Positions 32,624 through 34,939 of a DNA stretch of 34,939 nt are shown piece by piece. How positions within the stretch are numbered: the first letter of the stretch is position 1; every line of letters starts with the position of its first letter. The position numbers and the translations under genes are program-made. The notes beneath the pieces are model-generated. The model saw nothing but the letters and a program-made list of their open reading frames with translations, was not told where the DNA came from and made no database searches. Source of the stretch: Bacteroidaceae bacterium (GTDB taxonomy: Bacteria > Bacteroidota > Bacteroidia > Bacteroidales > Bacteroidaceae); NCBI GenBank assembly GCA_024401115.1, contig JAKSLP010000032.1, positions 1 through 34,939 of the forward strand, written 5' to 3'.

Positions 32624-32670
32624 TCGATAAAATTTAGCAAATGGACGTTGCTATTCGATAAAATTTGGCA
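32624..32670. repeat. Pair of TCGATAAAATTT(A/G)GCA direct repeats
   Basis: Two 16-bp copies (32624-32639 and 32655-32670) differing at one base, 31 bp apart, in a 200-bp gene-free gap between the right 53-bp repeat and hipA. They may be regulator sites or left-over promoter sequence of a lost gene. Confidence 0.6.
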
Positions 32671-32694
32671 TGTAGCCATCCCAAATAATGAGGT

Positions 32695-32729
32695 ACTATT
32701 TTCCCAGTGCAGTGAATAAATCATCAAGG
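32695..32729 (-). pseudogene. 3' scar of a second DUF234-type ATPase gene
   Basis: 26 bases (32704-32729) are identical to the 3' end of the ATPase gene at 27149-27174; the minus strand reads LDDLFTALGK then TAG. Only the last codons survive, so a paralogue once lay here beside the same 53-bp repeat. Confidence 0.7.
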
Positions 32730-32756
32730 CAGAGAGGGGCTATATAAATAATGTTT

Positions 32757-34037
32757 TTACAAATGGAGTTGCATATTAGGTAAGATATTCCTTATCATGT
32801 TTTGTGGTACGTCACACTCTTTTGCGATAGTTGCCCATGTTGCGCAAATGTCACACACCTCGTCTATTATTTGTGGGGCATTTCGAATATTATTGCGAGT
32901 GCCGAGCTCTAGCAAATCATAACGAGTTATATTATCGAATTTCCCGTTTATAGACATCTGATGCGCAGAAGTCCAAGAACCATTAGGATTGTAGGCGTAG
33001 CCCATATCGTATGCCGGCGACAGCTGCCATAAACATTGCTTGTCCATCAAGAATGATATGTTCTTTGTGTGGTCATCCTGATTTCTTACCACAACATTGA
33101 ATACAACTCTACGGAACATCTCCTGTGCCTCTTGGTAGGACAGTCTCAGGCCTCTCATCACGTTGAATGCCTGCTCGTACGAATAACCTCGAAGCAGACG
33201 ATAGTCATAATGCGCAATACCACAAAGAGTCTGCATGTGAATTTTCTCACCGTTGACACGATCAAAGCGTTTCGTGAGGAAATGAGCTCTGCCATTTTCC
33301 TCAATAAGAAAACATTCTGTCATATCTATTCCACAAGCTCTTACTAGTTTGGCAAACGAGTACTCCAAACGTCCGTAGTTCTCCGTCTCTCTGAATCCTG
33401 CTGTTGCAGATACGCCATCGAGCTTTATAAGGTAATAGTCGAAGCCTTCTGGAGCTTCAACCTGTCCGGAACGAACTTCTCCCGTTTCCTTATTGTAAGC
33501 TATTATTGCCTTTGCTCTTTGTCCACCTGCAGAAGTTCCAAGACGCAGTATTTCTGCTATGGCAGTCTTTTTGTCCTCGCCCATATTTGTCTGGAAACTA
33601 TCTTTTTCTGTCAATGCCTCTCGTGCGACGGCAACAAGGTTGTTCAATTCAATGCGTTGTTGCGAATTGAATGCACCCTCTATTGCAGGTTCAAATTCCA
33701 AAGCCCCCATGCATCGTTTCCCCATGAAACATAGCGACTCGATGGCATTGCCACTTGTTCTACCCGTCAATGCCAGCCACTTGTCAAACAGCGCACGACC
33801 ATATGTGTCAGGAAGTGAATCGGCTAGCATTCCAGGAAGTCCCTTAAAGGTTTCTTGATTCAATTCTCCAAAGCTGTATATGCGTCCTTCTCTTGTTGGC
33901 ATTAAGATAGGGGAAGGCTGTATTCCACTTCTTGTGAAATCTTCATCATACTCAAAACGTGCAATCCCATACTGTGGATTCCAGCTCACAGCCCCTACAG
34001 GCTTACCAAACATTCTTACTTGTGCTACATCTACCAT
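32757..34037 (-). CDS. hipA: HipA-family serine/threonine kinase toxin
   Basis: 426 aa, full length for HipA. N-terminal couple_hipA part (VRMFGKPVGAVSWNPQYGIARFEYDEDF), glycine-rich TSAGGQRAKAIIAY, GFDYYLIKLDG (ATP-binding Lys), and the kinase core RNQDDHTKNISF with Asp321-Asp322-His323 and Asn326, then LSPAYDMGYA as the DFG-like metal site. HipA toxins phosphorylate targets such as glutamyl-tRNA synthetase and cause growth arrest; the target here is unknown. The start overlaps the end of hipB by seven bases, the classic order and coupling. Confidence 0.93.
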   Translation of the reverse strand: MVDVAQVRMFGKPVGAVSWNPQYGIARFEYDEDFTRSGIQPSPILMPTREGRIYSFGELNQETFKGLPGMLADSLPDTYGRALFDKWLALTGRTSGNAIESLCFMGKRCMGALEFEPAIEGAFNSQQRIELNNLVAVAREALTEKDSFQTNMGEDKKTAIAEILRLGTSAGGQRAKAIIAYNKETGEVRSGQVEAPEGFDYYLIKLDGVSATAGFRETENYGRLEYSFAKLVRACGIDMTECFLIEENGRAHFLTKRFDRVNGEKIHMQTLCGIAHYDYRLLRGYSYEQAFNVMRGLRLSYQEAQEMFRRVVFNVVVRNQDDHTKNISFLMDKQCLWQLSPAYDMGYAYNPNGSWTSAHQMSINGKFDNITRYDLLELGTRNNIRNAPQIIDEVCDICATWATIAKECDVPQNMIRNILPNMQLHL

Positions 34038-34381
34038 TCAGAATCCTCCTGCCCATTATTATAGTTGTTACCCCTTGATGCACGCTTACGTTTCTTTGTC
34101 TTTGCAGACTGAACCATCTTGTAGTATTCATTAGGACTTATTTCTTCCTCCTGTAGCATCGGCATGAATATCTCTATCTTGCCTAATGTTCGTATGATGC
34201 GCAGGAAAGACTCAAAAGACTTTATCTCGCCGTCTTCCATACGAGCAATGGAAGATACGGATACGCCTGAGGTGTCGGCCATATCTTGGCGAGAAATGTT
34301 TTGCTTTAGTCGAAGTTCTTTTATCTTTGCAGAAATCTTGTGGGTTATTTCTGCATCAGAAAGCATGTAAATATTCTCCAT
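34031..34381 (-). CDS. hipB: HipB-like XRE-family antitoxin/repressor
   Basis: 116 aa from ATG 34381 (a longer frame to 34411 would start at a TTG in the promoter). XRE helix-turn-helix at about 15-70: KIKELRLKQNISRQDMADTSGVSVSSIARMEDGEIKSFESFLRIIRTL. A basic C-terminal tail (KTKKRKRASRGNNYNN) is longer than in E. coli HipB. It neutralises HipA and represses the operon through the twin operators at 34385-34439. Confidence 0.9.
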   Translation of the reverse strand: MENIYMLSDAEITHKISAKIKELRLKQNISRQDMADTSGVSVSSIARMEDGEIKSFESFLRIIRTLGKIEIFMPMLQEEEISPNEYYKMVQSAKTKKRKRASRGNNYNNGQEDSEW

Positions 34382-34384
34382 ACA

Positions 34385-34439
34385 TGTCAATATTGATATT
34401 TTACGGTGCAAATATACTAAATATAGCTCAATATTGACA
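34385..34439 (-). promoter_or_regulatory. hipBA promoter with twin operators
   Basis: TGTCAATATTGA (34385-34396) and its exact inverted copy TCAATATTGACA (34428-34439), each with an inner palindrome, flank the -7 box TATATTTG (34409-34416). The spacing, 43 bp centre to centre, is about four helical turns, as expected for two HipB dimers covering the promoter. Confidence 0.8.
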
Positions 34440-34615
34440 TATTAAAGATGGTTAATGTTGTAAATGCTTGAAATTTTAGTTACTTCTTGTTACAACGATC
34501 GTATAGTGTCGGATTTTTGTTTGCCGAAAAGTTTCAAAAAGGCCTAGACTTGATAGGTATGTGTGCGGAGGATGTAACCGAGAAATCTGACAAATAAAAA
34601 AATCTCATTTTTTGC

Positions 34616-34866
34616 CAACTTTCCACTAAATCTTTGTAAGGCGTTGAAATACAGGTTGAAAAGTTGGTGGAGAGTTGCTTTTAAGTCTCCACTAACCCTC
34701 CACTAACTCTCCACTAACTCTCCACTGAAAATAGAAGTGATACCGCATAATTTAGTGGAAACTTAGTGGAAAGTTAGTGGAGAGTTAGTGGAAAGTTGGA
34801 ATAAACTCTCCACTAGATTAAATTATTGAAAAACAAGCATCTGTGTCGATTTAGTGGAGAGTTGGC
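34616..34866. repeat. Array of TTAGTGGAGAG-type repeats in inverted blocks
   Basis: An 11-bp unit, TTAGTGGAGAG or close variants, occurs about four times in one orientation (as CTCCACTAA, 34685-34726) and four times in the other (34752-34797), with single outliers at 34616-34628, 34665-34675, 34805-34815 and 34851-34864. The two blocks can pair over about 42 bases around a 25-base loop. It looks like replication iterons or a protein-binding/recombination array. No gene is seen from 34440 to the window end. Confidence 0.8.
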
Positions 34867-34939
34867 CATTTCCCGGTTTTTATCTGGTTCTTCACCAATT
34901 TAGGTGCAGAATTTTAGTGCCTGCGTCCTACCTTGATAG

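Overview
The window comes from a Bacteroidales chromosome, probably Prevotella/Segatella-like. The support is the recurrent -7 box TAnnTTTG (often TATCTTTG, TACCTTTG or TATATTTG), scarce Shine-Dalgarno sequences, Bacteroidales families (DUF4831-type, SIMPL, stand-alone AICAR transformylase, barrel OMP with CarboxypepD_reg-like N-terminus) and a tmRNA whose tag reads GENTYALAA. A conserved core of about 15 kb lies between two mosaic accessory regions.

Left accessory region (1-12.5 kb). It opens with a possible structured RNA and terminator (41-197), then a two-gene type III restriction-modification system. The Res subunit (1908-4622) has the usual helicase and PD-ExK parts plus a C-terminal LexA/UmuD-like S24 domain, which is unusual. 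About 1 kb without genes follows, with four copies of an ACTGACA-rich repeat and a nested palindrome cluster. Next are remnants of a large polyvalent protein from a conjugative element or phage (MuF-C and ART-PolyVal parts, two frameshifts). From 7.5 to 12.5 kb lies the most unusual part: four unrecognised minus-strand genes (428, 193, 122 and 340 aa), each with its own promoter. These four promoters, plus a fifth with no gene immediately behind it, carry the dyad ACAAGCCTTGT (last copy one base different) exactly 36 nt upstream of the -7 box. Two of the genes, and one orphan unit, have long duplicated leaders ending in a terminator-like hairpin GAGTTGCCAA...TTGGCAACTC-TTTT. It looks like a cassette array of small accessory (possibly immunity or defence) genes under common control.

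Core (12.5-27 kb): DUF4831-like protein and Nnr (NAD(P)HX repair) divergent from hpt-adk-obgE-pgeF; an operon of stand-alone AICAR transformylase, a 68-aa basic protein and a phosphopantetheinyl transferase; a small secreted protein; nitroreductase; TlpA-like redoxin; SIMPL protein; a candidate small RNA; an AraC-type regulator; a LolA-like protein; a CPA1 Na+/H+ antiporter; and ssrA on the minus strand.

Right accessory region (27-34.9 kb). A perfect 53-bp copy of the ssrA promoter region recurs 5.4 kb away (27061-27113 and 32500-32552). Between the copies are an AAA+ ATPase (DUF234 type), a dead ParA gene, an outer-membrane barrel protein, a transposase fragment, an excisionase-like HTH protein and a broken replication-initiation-like gene. 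Beyond the second copy are the 3' scar of a second ATPase gene, a hipBA toxin-antitoxin operon with twin operators, and an array of TTAGTGGAGAG-type repeats that folds back on itself at the window end.
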